A stretch of DNA of 64,000 nt. Source: JADZEM01 sp046328125 (GTDB lineage Bacteria > Chloroflexota > UBA6077 > JACCZL01). Positions 52,152-61,014 of this stretch are shown one piece after another. The position numbers and the translations under genes are program-made. The stretch covers positions 1-64,000 of the forward strand of contig JAXLXF010000031.1 of NCBI GenBank assembly GCA_046328125.1, written 5' to 3'. A model generated the notes under the pieces. It saw nothing but the letters and a program-made list of their open reading frames with translations. It had not been told where the DNA came from and searched no databases. Position 1 is the stretch's first letter. Each line of letters begins with the position of its first letter.

Positions 52152-53024
52152 GTGGCACTGCTGTACTGGAACGGCGAGATCGTCGACGAGCACGACGCGA
52201 AGATCTCGATCAACGATCGCGGGTTCGTGTTCGCCGACGGCATCTACGAGGTCATCCGCATTTTCGGCGGCAAGCCGTTCGAGCTGGAGCGCCACCTCGA
52301 CCGGCTCGACCGCAGCGCCGCTGCCGTCCGCCTGCACCTTGACCCCTCGTCCGAGGAGATCGGGCGGATCGCCGAGGATCTGATCGCCCGGAACGGCACC
52401 GACCAGGGGCAGATCTACATCCAGATCACCCGGGGCGTCGCGCCGCGCAATCCGGCCATCCCCTCGGGAGTCAAGCCGAGTACCCTGGTAGCGGTCCGCC
52501 CGGCCCCGCTCCCGGCGGTCGAGATCCTCAAGAACGGCGGCTCGGCGATCACCGTGCCAGACGACCGCTGGGCACGCTGCGACGTGAAGGTCACCGCGCT
52601 GACCGCGAACGTCCTGGCCCGGACCAGGGCGGTCGATGCTGGCGCCTACGAGGCGATCTTCGTCCGCGACGGCTACGTCACGGACGCGGCTTCCTGCAAC
52701 GTGTTCGCGGTGTTCGGCACTACGCTGATGACCGCGCCGTGCACCAACTACATCCTGTGGGGCATCACTCGCGAGGTCACGCTGGAGCTGGCGCGTGAGG
52801 ACGGCATCGACGTGATGGAAGCGTCGTTCCGGGGCGAGCAGCTCGCCGAGGCCGACGAGATCTTCGTGACCGGCACCCTCTCCGGGATCGTGCCGATCGT
52901 CAACCTCAACGGCGCGATGGTCGGGACCGGGCGGGTCGGGCCAGTCACCCGCCGCCTGATGGAGCTGTACGAGGTCCGGACGGCCGGCGAGAACGCCCTG
53001 GCCCAGGCGGCCTGGGCACACTGA
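52152..53024 (+). CDS. Class IV aminotransferase (D-amino-acid/branched-chain type)
   Basis: 290 residues from the GTG at 52152; a TTG at 52125 would add nine. LLYWNGEIVDEHDAKISIND then RGFVFADGIYEVIRIFGGKP is the D-amino-acid aminotransferase beginning (ISINDRGFVFADGIYEV). The PLP Lys lies in CDVKVTAL, and VTDAASCNVFAVF is the phosphate-binding loop. Tyr-Glu-Val at the active-site wall suits D-alanine/D-amino-acid aminotransferases. It is followed 30 bp later by a hydroxyacid dehydrogenase gene. Confidence 0.9.
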   Translation: MALLYWNGEIVDEHDAKISINDRGFVFADGIYEVIRIFGGKPFELERHLDRLDRSAAAVRLHLDPSSEEIGRIAEDLIARNGTDQGQIYIQITRGVAPRNPAIPSGVKPSTLVAVRPAPLPAVEILKNGGSAITVPDDRWARCDVKVTALTANVLARTRAVDAGAYEAIFVRDGYVTDAASCNVFAVFGTTLMTAPCTNYILWGITREVTLELAREDGIDVMEASFRGEQLAEADEIFVTGTLSGIVPIVNLNGAMVGTGRVGPVTRRLMELYEVRTAGENALAQAAWAH

Positions 53025-53054
53025 CACCCATCCTCTTGAGACCGGAGGAGTTGC

Positions 53055-53963
53055 ATGTCAAGCGGCGACAAGCCGACCATCGGATTTGTCGGGCTCGGGC
53101 AGATGGGCGCGCCGATGGCCCGCAACCTGATCCAGGCTGGCTATAGCCTGGTCGTTCACAATCGAAGCCGCGCCATCGTGGAGGCCATCGCGTCGGAAGG
53201 CGCCAGCCCGGCCGCGTCCGCTCGCGAGGTGGCCGAGCGGGTCGAGATCCTGTTCACCTGCGTCGGCTTCCCGGCCGACGTCGAGCGGGTCTACCTCGGC
53301 GAGGGCGGCGCTATCGAGGTCGCGCGGGCCGGCCAGGTCTTCTGCGACCTGAGCACGGTCGGCCCAGACACGCACCAGAAGATCGCCGCGCAGCTGGCCG
53401 AGAAGGGCGTCGGCTACCTGGACGCCCCGATCAGCGGCGGCACCTCGGGCGCGATCTCCGGCACCCTGACGATCATGGTCGGCGGGGCAGCGGAGCACTT
53501 CGAGCGGGTCCGCCCGATGCTGGACGTGATGGGCCAGAACATCCATCTCGTCGGGCCGACCGGGGCCGGCGCCACCATCAAGCTGGTCAACCAGATGATG
53601 AACTTCGTCAACGCGGCCGGCGCGATGGAGGGGCTGATCCTGGCGACGAAGGCCGGCATCGACCCGCAACTGGCGTACGACATCCTGAAGACCAGCAGCG
53701 GGGCCAGCCGCTCGCTCGACAACGTCGCCAGCGCCGCGCTCACCCGCAACTTCGAGCCAGGCTTCGCAACCGAGCTGATGCACAAGGACGTCTACCTGGC
53801 CGTCGGGATCGGGCGGGCGCTCGGGGTCCGGCTGCTGGCGGGGGCGCTCGCCGAGCAGATCCTCCAGGAGGGGTTGAGCGCCGGCCACGGCAAGAAGCAG
53901 TACGTCGCCTCGCTGCTGGTGCAGGAGCAGCTGGCTGGCGTCGAGGTCTCGAAGCAGACGTGA
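53055..53963 (+). CDS. 3-hydroxyisobutyrate dehydrogenase-family NAD(P)-dependent oxidoreductase
   Basis: 302 residues. TIGFVGLGQMGAPMARNLIQ is the NAD-binding motif, FCDLSTVGPDTHQKIA and LDAPISGGTSGAISGTLTIM are the substrate loops, and the catalytic Lys lies in IKLVNQMMN. It fits beta-hydroxyacid dehydrogenases such as tartronate semialdehyde reductase. GGAGGAG precedes the start. Linked with the aminotransferase, it may act on the keto-acid product. Confidence 0.9.
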   Translation: MSSGDKPTIGFVGLGQMGAPMARNLIQAGYSLVVHNRSRAIVEAIASEGASPAASAREVAERVEILFTCVGFPADVERVYLGEGGAIEVARAGQVFCDLSTVGPDTHQKIAAQLAEKGVGYLDAPISGGTSGAISGTLTIMVGGAAEHFERVRPMLDVMGQNIHLVGPTGAGATIKLVNQMMNFVNAAGAMEGLILATKAGIDPQLAYDILKTSSGASRSLDNVASAALTRNFEPGFATELMHKDVYLAVGIGRALGVRLLAGALAEQILQEGLSAGHGKKQYVASLLVQEQLAGVEVSKQT

Positions 53964-54024
53964 CGCGCCTTCCGCCACCAGCGGAGCGCGACGAGCCACG
54001 CGATGGGAGCGTTGAGATCGTCGG

Positions 54025-54684
54025 ATGAGCAGCACCAACACCGTCTATCTGGTTCGACACGGCGAGAATCTGGCGAACATCACCCGCGAGTTCTCGCACC
54101 GCAAGATCGACTATTCGCTGACCGAGAAGGGTGTGAAGCAGGCGGAGCAGACGGCCGCCTACTTCGCCTCGCTCCACCGCGAGCGGCCGATCGGCGCGGT
54201 CTTCAGCTCGCCGCTCAAGCGCGCGGTCGAGACGGCCGAGACGATCGCCGTCGCCCTCGGGCACGCCGTCACGGTGGTGGAGCAGCTGCGGGAGATCGAC
54301 TGCGGCGACTTCGACGGCGCCCCGCCGACGCCAGAGCGCTGGGAGCACCACGACCGGATCATGGCGAGCTGGCGTGACGGCGACCACGACGCCCGCTTCC
54401 CCGGCGGCGAGGACTTCCACGAGCTGCGGGCGCGGGCACGGCTGGCGCTCGGGCAGGCGGTGGCGGGGCGGGCCGGGCAGCGGATCGTGGTGGTGGCGCA
54501 CGGCGGGATCGTCGGGGCCACCCTGAGCGACATCTGCCCGGACCTCGAACCGGATCTGGTCTGGCGCGTCCCCAATCGGAACTGCGCCGTCACCGAGATC
54601 GAGCTGCACGGCAACGGCTCGAATTTCGAGGGTGCGTGGGGTATGCTGAAGCGGTTCGCGGACTGCGGGCACCTGGGCGAGTAG
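54025..54684 (+). CDS. Histidine phosphatase superfamily protein (phosphoglycerate mutase-like)
   Basis: 219 residues. LVRHGENLAN near residue 8 carries the phosphoacceptor His (RHG), SSPLKRAVETAETIA follows, and VVVAHGGIVGATL has the second His. The TAG stop falls in the first unit of a (GAGTAGC)n array, so the repeat fixes the C-terminus. Confidence 0.9.
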   Translation: MSSTNTVYLVRHGENLANITREFSHRKIDYSLTEKGVKQAEQTAAYFASLHRERPIGAVFSSPLKRAVETAETIAVALGHAVTVVEQLREIDCGDFDGAPPTPERWEHHDRIMASWRDGDHDARFPGGEDFHELRARARLALGQAVAGRAGQRIVVVAHGGIVGATLSDICPDLEPDLVWRVPNRNCAVTEIELHGNGSNFEGAWGMLKRFADCGHLGE

Positions 54685-54711
54685 CGAGTAGCGAGTAGCG
54701 AGTAGCGAGTG
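54678..54711. repeat. Tandem (TAGCGAG) array
   Basis: Four to five head-to-tail copies of the heptamer found inside the LuxR-type gene (17530-17613). It overlaps the stop codon of the histidine phosphatase gene. Confidence 0.9.
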
Positions 54712-54718
54712 CTCGCTC

Positions 54719-55348
54719 TCAATGACCCGGCCGCTTATCGCTCGTCTGCTCACCGCTCGTCTGCTCACGGCTCGTCTGCTCCCGCGGCAGATCGCTGTAG
54801 GACGCCGGCTCGAGGTCGGCGTCCTGGACGTTCAGGCGAGCCATCAGGCGGCGGCACTGCGCCTCCAGCAGGGCCGGCCCGAGCGAGCCGTCCAGGTCGA
54901 TCGCCTCGATCTCGACGAAGGAGCCGAGGCCGGTGACGGTGTCCAGGTGAACTTTGACGTTCTCCTGGCCACGTGCACGAGTTGGGGCCGATGGGTCGCC
55001 GGGCACATCGACGTCGGAAACCTCCACGAAGTAGATCTCGCGCCGCTTCTCGACGGCTACCAGCGTGCCGAGCGCAGCCGTCAACAGCGCCTTCAGATCG
55101 GTGCCGGGGCGGGTGCCGTACAGGATGACGTCCGAGCGTTTCGGGCCGTCCTGGTCCGGGCGGGTGTAGAAGATCAGGTTGTTTTCGATCTGGCCCTCGC
55201 GCAGCTTGAGGCGCCCGTTCGGCACCTGAAAGTAGGTGTCGAGCTGATAGTCCGGGCCGACCAGCCGCGCCCCGAGCGCCAGCAGCGTTGCCCTGGCGCG
55301 GGTGAGATCGGCGCAGCGGGCCTTGATCTCGACGTTGACGTGCGGCAC
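54719..55348 (-). CDS. Class IV adenylate cyclase-like CYTH protein with repeat-encoded tail
   Basis: 209 residues from the GTG at 55348, eight bases after GAAGGGAG. NVEIKARC is the CYTH ExExK-type signature; LDTYFQVPNGRLKLREGQIE and LIFYTRPDQDGPKRSDV supply the tunnel Arg/Lys, and SFVEIEAIDLDG the second acidic strand. CyaB-like adenylate cyclases and thiamine-triphosphatase relatives share this fold, so activity is open. The natural end is near ASYSDL; a further 22 residues (REQTSREQTSGEQTSDK) are translated from a tandem repeat at 54741-54786. Confidence 0.88.
   Translation of the reverse strand: MPHVNVEIKARCADLTRARATLLALGARLVGPDYQLDTYFQVPNGRLKLREGQIENNLIFYTRPDQDGPKRSDVILYGTRPGTDLKALLTAALGTLVAVEKRREIYFVEVSDVDVPGDPSAPTRARGQENVKVHLDTVTGLGSFVEIEAIDLDGSLGPALLEAQCRRLMARLNVQDADLEPASYSDLPREQTSREQTSGEQTSDKRPGH
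54741..54786. repeat. Tandem minisatellite encoding the CYTH C-terminal tail
   Basis: About three copies of a 15-17-base unit (GCTCGTCTGCTCACGG-like). Translated in frame on the minus strand as repeated REQTS/GEQTS. Confidence 0.85.
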
Positions 55349-55401
55349 GGACGAGCTCCCTTCAAGTCGCAGGCGTGTCCTGGCGAACCGCGGATGCCAG
55401 T

Positions 55402-55782
55402 TTAGAGCGTGAAGGCGACCGGCAGGAGCTCCGCGAGGCGGAAGGTACGTACGCCGTCCACCAGCACTTCGCCGTCCGGGTCCATCAGCTCGACCATCAC
55501 CTGCCGGCAGGCGCCGCACGGCATCCGCCCGTTCTCCCCCAGATCGGCGTCGGCGTCCGCGCAGGTGACGGCGAGCCGCTGCACCCGCCGATACCCGGCC
55601 GCGACGGCGGTGAACAGAGCGACGCGCTCGGCGCAGACGGTCAGGCCGTACGAGGCGTTTTCGACGTTGCAGCCGGCGAAGCGCTGGCCATCCGCTTCGA
55701 CGGCCGCTCCGACGCGGAACTTCGAGTAGGGGACGTAGGCGCGCTCGGCGGCGGCGCGGGCCTGGAGGATCAGCGGGTCCAT
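55402..55782 (-). CDS. cdd: Cytidine deaminase
   Basis: 126 residues from the ATG at 55782, a normal length for the homotetrameric type. YVPYSKFRVGAAVEADGQRF leads to the substrate motif GCNVENASYGLTVCAER (first zinc Cys and the catalytic Glu), and MPCGACRQVM supplies the other two zinc cysteines. It deaminates cytidine and deoxycytidine in pyrimidine salvage. It ends about 54 bp from the CYTH start on the same strand. Confidence 0.95.
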   Translation of the reverse strand: MDPLILQARAAAERAYVPYSKFRVGAAVEADGQRFAGCNVENASYGLTVCAERVALFTAVAAGYRRVQRLAVTCADADADLGENGRMPCGACRQVMVELMDPDGEVLVDGVRTFRLAELLPVAFTL

Positions 55783-55822
55783 GCCGTCACGATAGCACAC
55801 CGTTTCAGAGGGGGAGGGGAGT

Positions 55823-57787
55823 CTAGCGGCGCTCGACGGTGACCCGTGCGCCGGCCTCGAAGGCGTCCGGCAGGATCGCCAGCGGCTCGCCGGGCCGCTG
55901 CGCCACCTGGCGGCGAAGGCGGGCGTCGGTGGCGGCGTCGACCGGGGCCACGACGATGGTGTGGCGGATGCCCGGGCCGCCGCCGATCTCCAGGCTCGCT
56001 TCCCAGCTGCCGTCCGGGTGGACGTCCAGCGGCTGCCCGTACAGGTACCAGCGGCTCCCCTCGATCTCGGCGCGCACCGCCAGCCAGAGCGGCTCGGCCG
56101 GGTTCGCCGACCTCGCGCGACGGCCGCGCACCATCACCCGGCTGGGAACCTGCGCGCCGTTTGAAGGGGCCACGATCTCGGCGGCGGGGGGAGCTGGGGT
56201 CGGCGTGGGGGCCACGACGACGGCCCGGCTCATGGCGCCCTGGATGCGAGCGGCCTCGACGTTGGGGGTCGGCGCGGTAGCAGCCTCGGAGGTGGACGGC
56301 ACGCGGCCAAGCTGCCGACTGAGTGGCCCGAGCGTCTCGCCGGAGAGGGTAGACTCGGCCAGCTCGGGCGGCTCGGCGACGACCCAGAGGCGGTGGGAGT
56401 AGTCGTGATGGAGCGGGTCCCACTCGCCGGTGCAGGTCATCAGGGTGAGCCGGGCGGTGTCGGACGGCTCGGCCGGCAGGCTGTCGTCGTTCGGCAGGAC
56501 CATCGTCTCGCTGACGACGAAGCGGTACTCCAGGCCGCGCGAGGTCGCGATGATCTCGTCGCCCGGCTCGAGCTCCTGGAGGCGCGCGAAGACGTTCCCG
56601 GCCAGTCCGGTCAGGTGGCCGATCAGGACGGTGTTCCCCTCGCTCAGGTTGGCCGAGCTCTTCAGCTGCCCGACGACCCAGCCCGGCGGCTCCCAGACGG
56701 TCGGGACGACGGCGGCGTGCAGCTTCAGGCGCGGGATCTCGACGGCGCGGGCGGGGCCGGGGTGGGGCCTCGGGGCGACCGTCTGGGGCCGGGTCTGGGC
56801 GATCTCGCGGGCAGCGTCCGGCGAGCCTCCGTCTCGGTCTGGGCCGCTGGCGCTTTCCGAGACCAGCAGCGACAGCCCGATCTGTGGCGGATCGACGGCG
56901 TCGTCGGTGGCGACGAGGTGGAGCAGCAGAGTGCCCTCCGATCCGCCGTCCAGGCCGGGGAAGTCGAAGGCGCGGTGCGTCTCGTCCAGGACGCGGTCGT
57001 CGAGCACCGGCGGCTCGGCGTCCACGACGCGCCAGCCTTTGAGCCACTTCGGCGAGAGGGTCATCCGCAGCGGGCCGGTCGGGAGCGGGGACTGGTTCGT
57101 TACCCGAAGGCTGACCTGGGCCTGCGCACCCGGCTCTGGCGGGTCCAGGAAGCGGAAGCCGCTCTCGACCAGGCGGATGGCGCTGGCCGGCGCACGCGGC
57201 TCCGGGGTCGGTGTCGGGGGCGGGGCGGGCGTGGGGTCCGGCCCGGAGCCGAGCATGGCGCTCGCCCGATCGTCGGCTGGCGGGCCGAGCGCCGGGCGAC
57301 GGGGGCTGTCCAGCGGCGCGGTCGGGCCGGACGGGGCCGGGGCGCCATCGGCTGCGAGGCCACTGGCCTGGCGGTCGTCGGGCGGGCGGGCGGCGGCTGT
57401 CTGGTCGGTCGCGGCGGCACTGTCTGGCACACTCGACGGGGCCGCGAGCGCGGCGCCGGGGGCGCGGGCTGATGGTGGGTCAGCTCTGGGAGCGCTGCGC
57501 GGCGTCTGGGTCGGGCGGGGGGTTGGGAGTGGCTCGGACGGGTCGATCCAGCGCGGGGCCGGCGCGGCGAGCTGGCGCTCGGCCTGAGCCGCTTCGTCGC
57601 TGGCGGCCCAGCTTTCGGCGGCGTACCAGCGAAGGAGCAGCGCGCCGCTGCCGGCCAGCATCACGCCGAGCCCGCCGACCAGCAGCAGCGTGGCTGCGCC
57701 GGCTCGCAGGCGCGAGCGGACGGAAGGTGGGGCTGGCGGCGAGCCCGTGGGAGGAGCGGCCAGCCCGCCCGATGGCTCGGAGATCAC
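55823..57787 (-). CDS. Sortase-domain envelope protein
   Basis: 654 residues. A short cytoplasmic tail, one membrane helix (residues about 28-53), a Pro/Ala-rich stalk to about 200, then a beta domain (GFRFLDPPEPGAQAQVSLRV) of CARDB-like character. The sortase domain covers about 350-475: His391 in LIGHLTG, Cys452 in LTLMTCTGEW and Arg466 in YSHRLWV make a complete catalytic triad. A C-terminal Ig-like domain starts near 530. Such size and extra domains are unusual for sortases, which are commonly 200-300 residues. The adjacent 88-residue product has a sortase-type sorting signal and is its likely substrate. Confidence 0.88.
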   Translation of the reverse strand: MISEPSGGLAAPPTGSPPAPPSVRSRLRAGAATLLLVGGLGVMLAGSGALLLRWYAAESWAASDEAAQAERQLAAPAPRWIDPSEPLPTPRPTQTPRSAPRADPPSARAPGAALAAPSSVPDSAAATDQTAAARPPDDRQASGLAADGAPAPSGPTAPLDSPRRPALGPPADDRASAMLGSGPDPTPAPPPTPTPEPRAPASAIRLVESGFRFLDPPEPGAQAQVSLRVTNQSPLPTGPLRMTLSPKWLKGWRVVDAEPPVLDDRVLDETHRAFDFPGLDGGSEGTLLLHLVATDDAVDPPQIGLSLLVSESASGPDRDGGSPDAAREIAQTRPQTVAPRPHPGPARAVEIPRLKLHAAVVPTVWEPPGWVVGQLKSSANLSEGNTVLIGHLTGLAGNVFARLQELEPGDEIIATSRGLEYRFVVSETMVLPNDDSLPAEPSDTARLTLMTCTGEWDPLHHDYSHRLWVVAEPPELAESTLSGETLGPLSRQLGRVPSTSEAATAPTPNVEAARIQGAMSRAVVVAPTPTPAPPAAEIVAPSNGAQVPSRVMVRGRRARSANPAEPLWLAVRAEIEGSRWYLYGQPLDVHPDGSWEASLEIGGGPGIRHTIVVAPVDAATDARLRRQVAQRPGEPLAILPDAFEAGARVTVERR

Positions 57788-57836
57788 GGGCGTGCCTCGG
57801 TCGTGGGAGCGCCTGGCCGGCTGATGGGCCGCGCCC

Positions 57837-58103
57837 CTACTTGCTACGGCCTCGGCGCAGGAGCAGAGCGCCGGCTCCGACGGCAGCTGCGCCGCCGGCC
57901 ACCATCGGCCAGGCCAGCTCGATCGGGAAGCCGCCGGCGCGCGGGGCCGGCGCGGTGACCGGACTGGCGACGGGGGAGACGACCGGCGAGACGCTGGGAG
58001 AAGCCTGGGCCAGTACGTCGGTCACGGGCTGCTGCTGGGCCACAATCGAGATCGTCAGGGCCGCCCCCACGGTCAGGGCGGCTGTGCGCAGAAATCGCTT
58101 CAC
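57837..58103 (-). CDS. Tiny predicted sortase substrate
   Basis: 88 residues. Signal peptide (MKRFLRTAALTVGAALTISI, cleavage near LAQA), a Pro/Ser/Val linker (SPSVSPVVSPVASPV), then a C-terminal sorting-signal layout: PRAGG, a hydrophobic helix (AWPMVAGGAAAVGAGALLL) and RRGRSK. PRAGG stands where LPXTG would be. It lies 50 bp upstream of the sortase gene on the same strand. The mature part would be only about 30 residues. Whether it is anchored, or is a cofactor or stub, is inference. Confidence 0.8.
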   Translation of the reverse strand: MKRFLRTAALTVGAALTISIVAQQQPVTDVLAQASPSVSPVVSPVASPVTAPAPRAGGFPIELAWPMVAGGAAAVGAGALLLRRGRSK

Positions 58104-58303
58104 CAGTTCACCTCACAGTCGCCCGCCGGCGCCCGCCGCACGTCTGGACTGGGCGTCCGGTCCGGGGCAGGGCACGCGGCGCATCGACGGCCGGGCAGAT
58201 GATACCGTCTGGCGCCCGCCGACGCACCCCGCCCGTAACCGATGCTATGGGAGCACCACCGCGACGTGTGACGAACGGCGCGCACGGCGGTGACCGGGGC
58301 GAG

Positions 58304-59617
58304 TCACTCGACGGTGGGGCGGCCCGGCTCGGCGGCTCGGGCGACAGAGGCGGGCGTGGAGGGCGGCGGCACGGTCTGGGGCTGGACGGGGGCGGCCTGC
58401 GCGGGGCGGGACGAGGGCGGCGCTGGCGGCTGCGCGGCTTCGACCGGCTCGCCTTCGAGCCGCTGCTCGGCATCCTCTTTCGCCTGGTGGGCGAAGATGC
58501 CTTCCTTCGGGAGCAGATCGTCCGAGACGACGTCTTCCGGATCGACGGACGGGGCGAGCCGCTCGGAACGGATCTCGTCCACGACGACCGAGATGGCGGC
58601 GGTCACCGGCACGGCTAGCACCGCTCCCAGCACGCCCATCAGCTCGCCGCCGACCATCAGGGCGAGCAGGACGGCGAGCGGATGGAGCTCGACCGCCTTG
58701 GACATGACGCGCGGCACGATGACGTAGTTCTCGAGCTGCTGGATGACGAGGTAGAGGATCGCGACGAGCAGGGCCTGCCAGGGCGAGTAGAGCGCCGCGA
58801 TCAGGACGGCCGGGACAGCCGCGATGATCGGGCCGATGTTGGGGACGGCCTCCATGATGCCGGCGATCAAGGCGAGCACGACGGCGTACTGGATGCCGAT
58901 CAGCGTCAGGCCGAGCCAGGAGAGCATGCCGATGATGAGGCAGAGGAGCAGCTGGCCGCTGACCCAGCCGCCCAGGCGCTGGAAGATGCGGCTGGTGGCG
59001 CGGGTGGCCTGCTCGTGGCGGTCCGGCGGGAGGAAGGCGCGCAGGTAGCGCCCGATCCTGGGGCCGTCCGTGGTGATGTAGAGGGCGAGCAGGAGGATCA
59101 TCAGGACGTCGAGCAGGCCGCTGAACAGGTTGAGCACGTACTGGAAGACGAGGAGCGCCTGGGAGAAGACGGAGAAGAGGCGTGAGACGAGGCCGCTGAG
59201 CTGGGACGTGACGTCGAAGTCGGCGACGAGGTCGCGGCCGCCGGGGATCAGGTCCAGGAGGTCGTTGAGGCTGGCGACGATCCTGGGGGCGTAGACCGGC
59301 ACGCCGTTGACGAGGTTCTGGACCTCGGAGATGACGACCTGGAGGATCAGCCCGCCGGCGACCGAGACGAGCAGGATCATGGCCAGGTAGACGAGGAGGA
59401 CGACGAGGCCGCGCGGGGGCGTCCACCAGCCCTGGCGGCGGAGCTCGCGGGCGGTGAGCTTGTCCACCAGCGGCTTCATGCCGGCCGCCAGGATGACGGC
59501 CAGGGTGAGCCGCACGATGACGGAGGTGATCTGGCCGAGCAGCCAGAGCAGCACGAGGACGGCGATGGTGAACAGGATGGCACGGCTGACGACGCGCCAG
59601 GCGGCAGCTTCGGTCAC
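58304..59617 (-). CDS. AI-2E/PerM family membrane protein
   Basis: 437 residues from the GTG at 59617, with GGAGGAG nine bases upstream; the frame is open further but only through antisense and repeats. About eight helices. The family core VPNIGPIIAAVPAVLIAALY and IQQLENYVIVPRVMSKAVEL ... HPLAVLLALMVGGELMGVLG is complete. The C-terminal 80 residues are a Pro/Ala/Gln-rich cytoplasmic tail. AI-2E family members are exporters or Na+/H+-antiporter-like proteins; the autoinducer role is not general. Confidence 0.92.
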   Translation of the reverse strand: MTEAAAWRVVSRAILFTIAVLVLLWLLGQITSVIVRLTLAVILAAGMKPLVDKLTARELRRQGWWTPPRGLVVLLVYLAMILLVSVAGGLILQVVISEVQNLVNGVPVYAPRIVASLNDLLDLIPGGRDLVADFDVTSQLSGLVSRLFSVFSQALLVFQYVLNLFSGLLDVLMILLLALYITTDGPRIGRYLRAFLPPDRHEQATRATSRIFQRLGGWVSGQLLLCLIIGMLSWLGLTLIGIQYAVVLALIAGIMEAVPNIGPIIAAVPAVLIAALYSPWQALLVAILYLVIQQLENYVIVPRVMSKAVELHPLAVLLALMVGGELMGVLGAVLAVPVTAAISVVVDEIRSERLAPSVDPEDVVSDDLLPKEGIFAHQAKEDAEQRLEGEPVEAAQPPAPPSSRPAQAAPVQPQTVPPPSTPASVARAAEPGRPTVE

Positions 59618-59749
59618 GCGCTCCTCCGAGGTGCGGGGCCGGATCCGGGGCGGACCACGGAGCCCGAGCGAGGGCGCGGGCGTCCGGTCAGATGATGGGC
59701 GGGACGGGGTGACATGCGCCAGTGCCTCGCACGGGGCGGGCCAGCGAGT

Positions 59750-59802
59750 TGCGAGGGGCGAGGGGCGAGGGGCGAGGGGCGAGGGACGAGGGGCGAGAGG
59801 GA
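59750..59802. repeat. Tandem (GCGAGGG)n array
   Basis: About six to seven head-to-tail copies of GCGAGGG-like heptamers, near the 5' side of the AI-2E gene, on its upstream edge. Confidence 0.85.
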
Positions 59803-60363
59803 GCGTGTGTGGGCGTACCCTCCTGTGACAAAATCTCCGAAATGACAAAACCGTAGGCGACGTGCGCCAACTGCGCGGGGAACATGACGGGCGCAGGCGC
59901 GCTCTTTGGTGGCGCAAACATGTGCAGGGGTGGCACAGACGTGGTGCAGCGAGGCGCAGCACATGCTCGAACGTCGTGCTGACCAGGAGGCGAGGCGGCG
60001 GCGAATTGGGTTCGAATGGCAAAACGCGGGTGTGTTGGGGTTCGCGGGGAGCTCATGCACGCCTCCGGGGCGCCGTTGCGCTGGTGCGCTGACGATGAGT
60101 ACCCGGAAGTGGGGTGTCCGACCACGCCAGCCTGGAGGAAGAGGGGCGACGGGCGGGCCTCGTGGCCAGGGGCGGGCTCGCGGCGCAAGTGACGCCACCG
60201 GACGGGAGCCGCTGGCGCATCCTCAGCTGCGAGCGGGCACGTGGTGGCGGTGGCGGGCGCCCGACTATCTACCGCGAACGTGACCATCCTGCGCCCACCG
60301 CAGACACCTTGTGCCCCGACTTTGGGATTGCGGGCTAGACGCAAGTACAGCAGCTTGCTTGGC

Positions 60364-60545
60364 CCTTGATCCTCTCGCTGTCTCCTGGTCAGGAAGCCTT
60401 AGATCGCCCACCCGAGAGAATCAAGGCCGGTGAAAACCGCTGTAGGGGACACCGATCACGTGGAAGACGCGCATCGTGTCGCTTATTCCAATGCGACAAG
60501 CACGATAGGCACACACCTGGATTCTGTCTTGCGACATGGCAAGAC
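60364..60545 (+). ncRNA. Possible structured RNA or regulatory element
   Basis: Three nested or serial stems are visible: CCTTGATCCTCTCG (60364-60377) with CGAGAGAATCAAGG (about 60412-60426); TCGTGTCGC with GCGACAAGCACGA (about 60475-60515); and CTTGC with GCAAG (about 60530-60545). The strand is a guess. It matches no RNA family I can name. Confidence 0.3.
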
Positions 60546-60565
60546 GGGGGCATGACAAGACCTGA

Positions 60566-60919
60566 CTAGATCGGAGCCGAGCTCACAGCAGAATCGCCGA
60601 ACTGAGAGAGATCGTCCACCCAGCGATGAAGCACCTGCGGTAGATCCTCTACTGCACTGACGATGATACGCTCCGAGTTTAGCAACATCCCCGGTTCGTC
60701 ATAATCCATGGAGTTTAGCACCTCGCCATAGCGATCACACTCGACCTCGTAATACCATACGAGATATCGTGATCTGTCCTGAGGGCGAACAACTACCCAA
60801 GCCCGACGCTCCGGACGGCTTGCGCTCACTTCGGCCGTCACGCCTTTTCTCTGGCGAACAAGACGGTGCCAAACATGGTACGGAAATCCTTCAGGCTCCG
60901 TAGGGAAACACATGATCAC
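60566..60919 (-). CDS. Candidate immunity protein for the RHS toxin
   Basis: 117 residues. GTG at 60919 or ATG at 60913. WYYEVECDRYGEVLNSMDYD and EDLPQVLHRWVDDLSQF are soluble and acidic, with no signal or membrane segment. It lies about 95 bp after the stop of the RHS-CT gene on the same strand, in an AT-richer patch, exactly where RHS immunity genes sit. Identity is by position and size; I know no family. Confidence 0.55.
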   Translation of the reverse strand: MIMCFPTEPEGFPYHVWHRLVRQRKGVTAEVSASRPERRAWVVVRPQDRSRYLVWYYEVECDRYGEVLNSMDYDEPGMLLNSERIIVSAVEDLPQVLHRWVDDLSQFGDSAVSSAPI

Positions 60920-61014
60920 ACCCCATCAACTGATACTGACCTATCGGTGATATAGATTTGTGTCCGCTCGGAACAGTCATACGAAGCGCTGTGATTGAGC
61001 GAACATTTATGGAC

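Larger units (their letters stand above)
59618..60565. other. Long intergenic region with tandem repeats and a possible structured RNA
   Basis: 948 bp without a credible gene. Contains the (GCGAGGG)-type array 59750-59802 and a hairpin-rich stretch at 60364-60540. Short open frames (for example 60114-60338) have random composition. Confidence 0.5.

Noticed and set aside
60005..60025. GGTTCGAAT-like string as a possible tRNA T-arm
   Set aside because: No acceptor stem, anticodon arm or CCA context could be fitted around it.
60114..60338. 74-codon plus-strand frame in the long intergenic region
   Set aside because: No ribosome site, random-looking composition, no partner genes.
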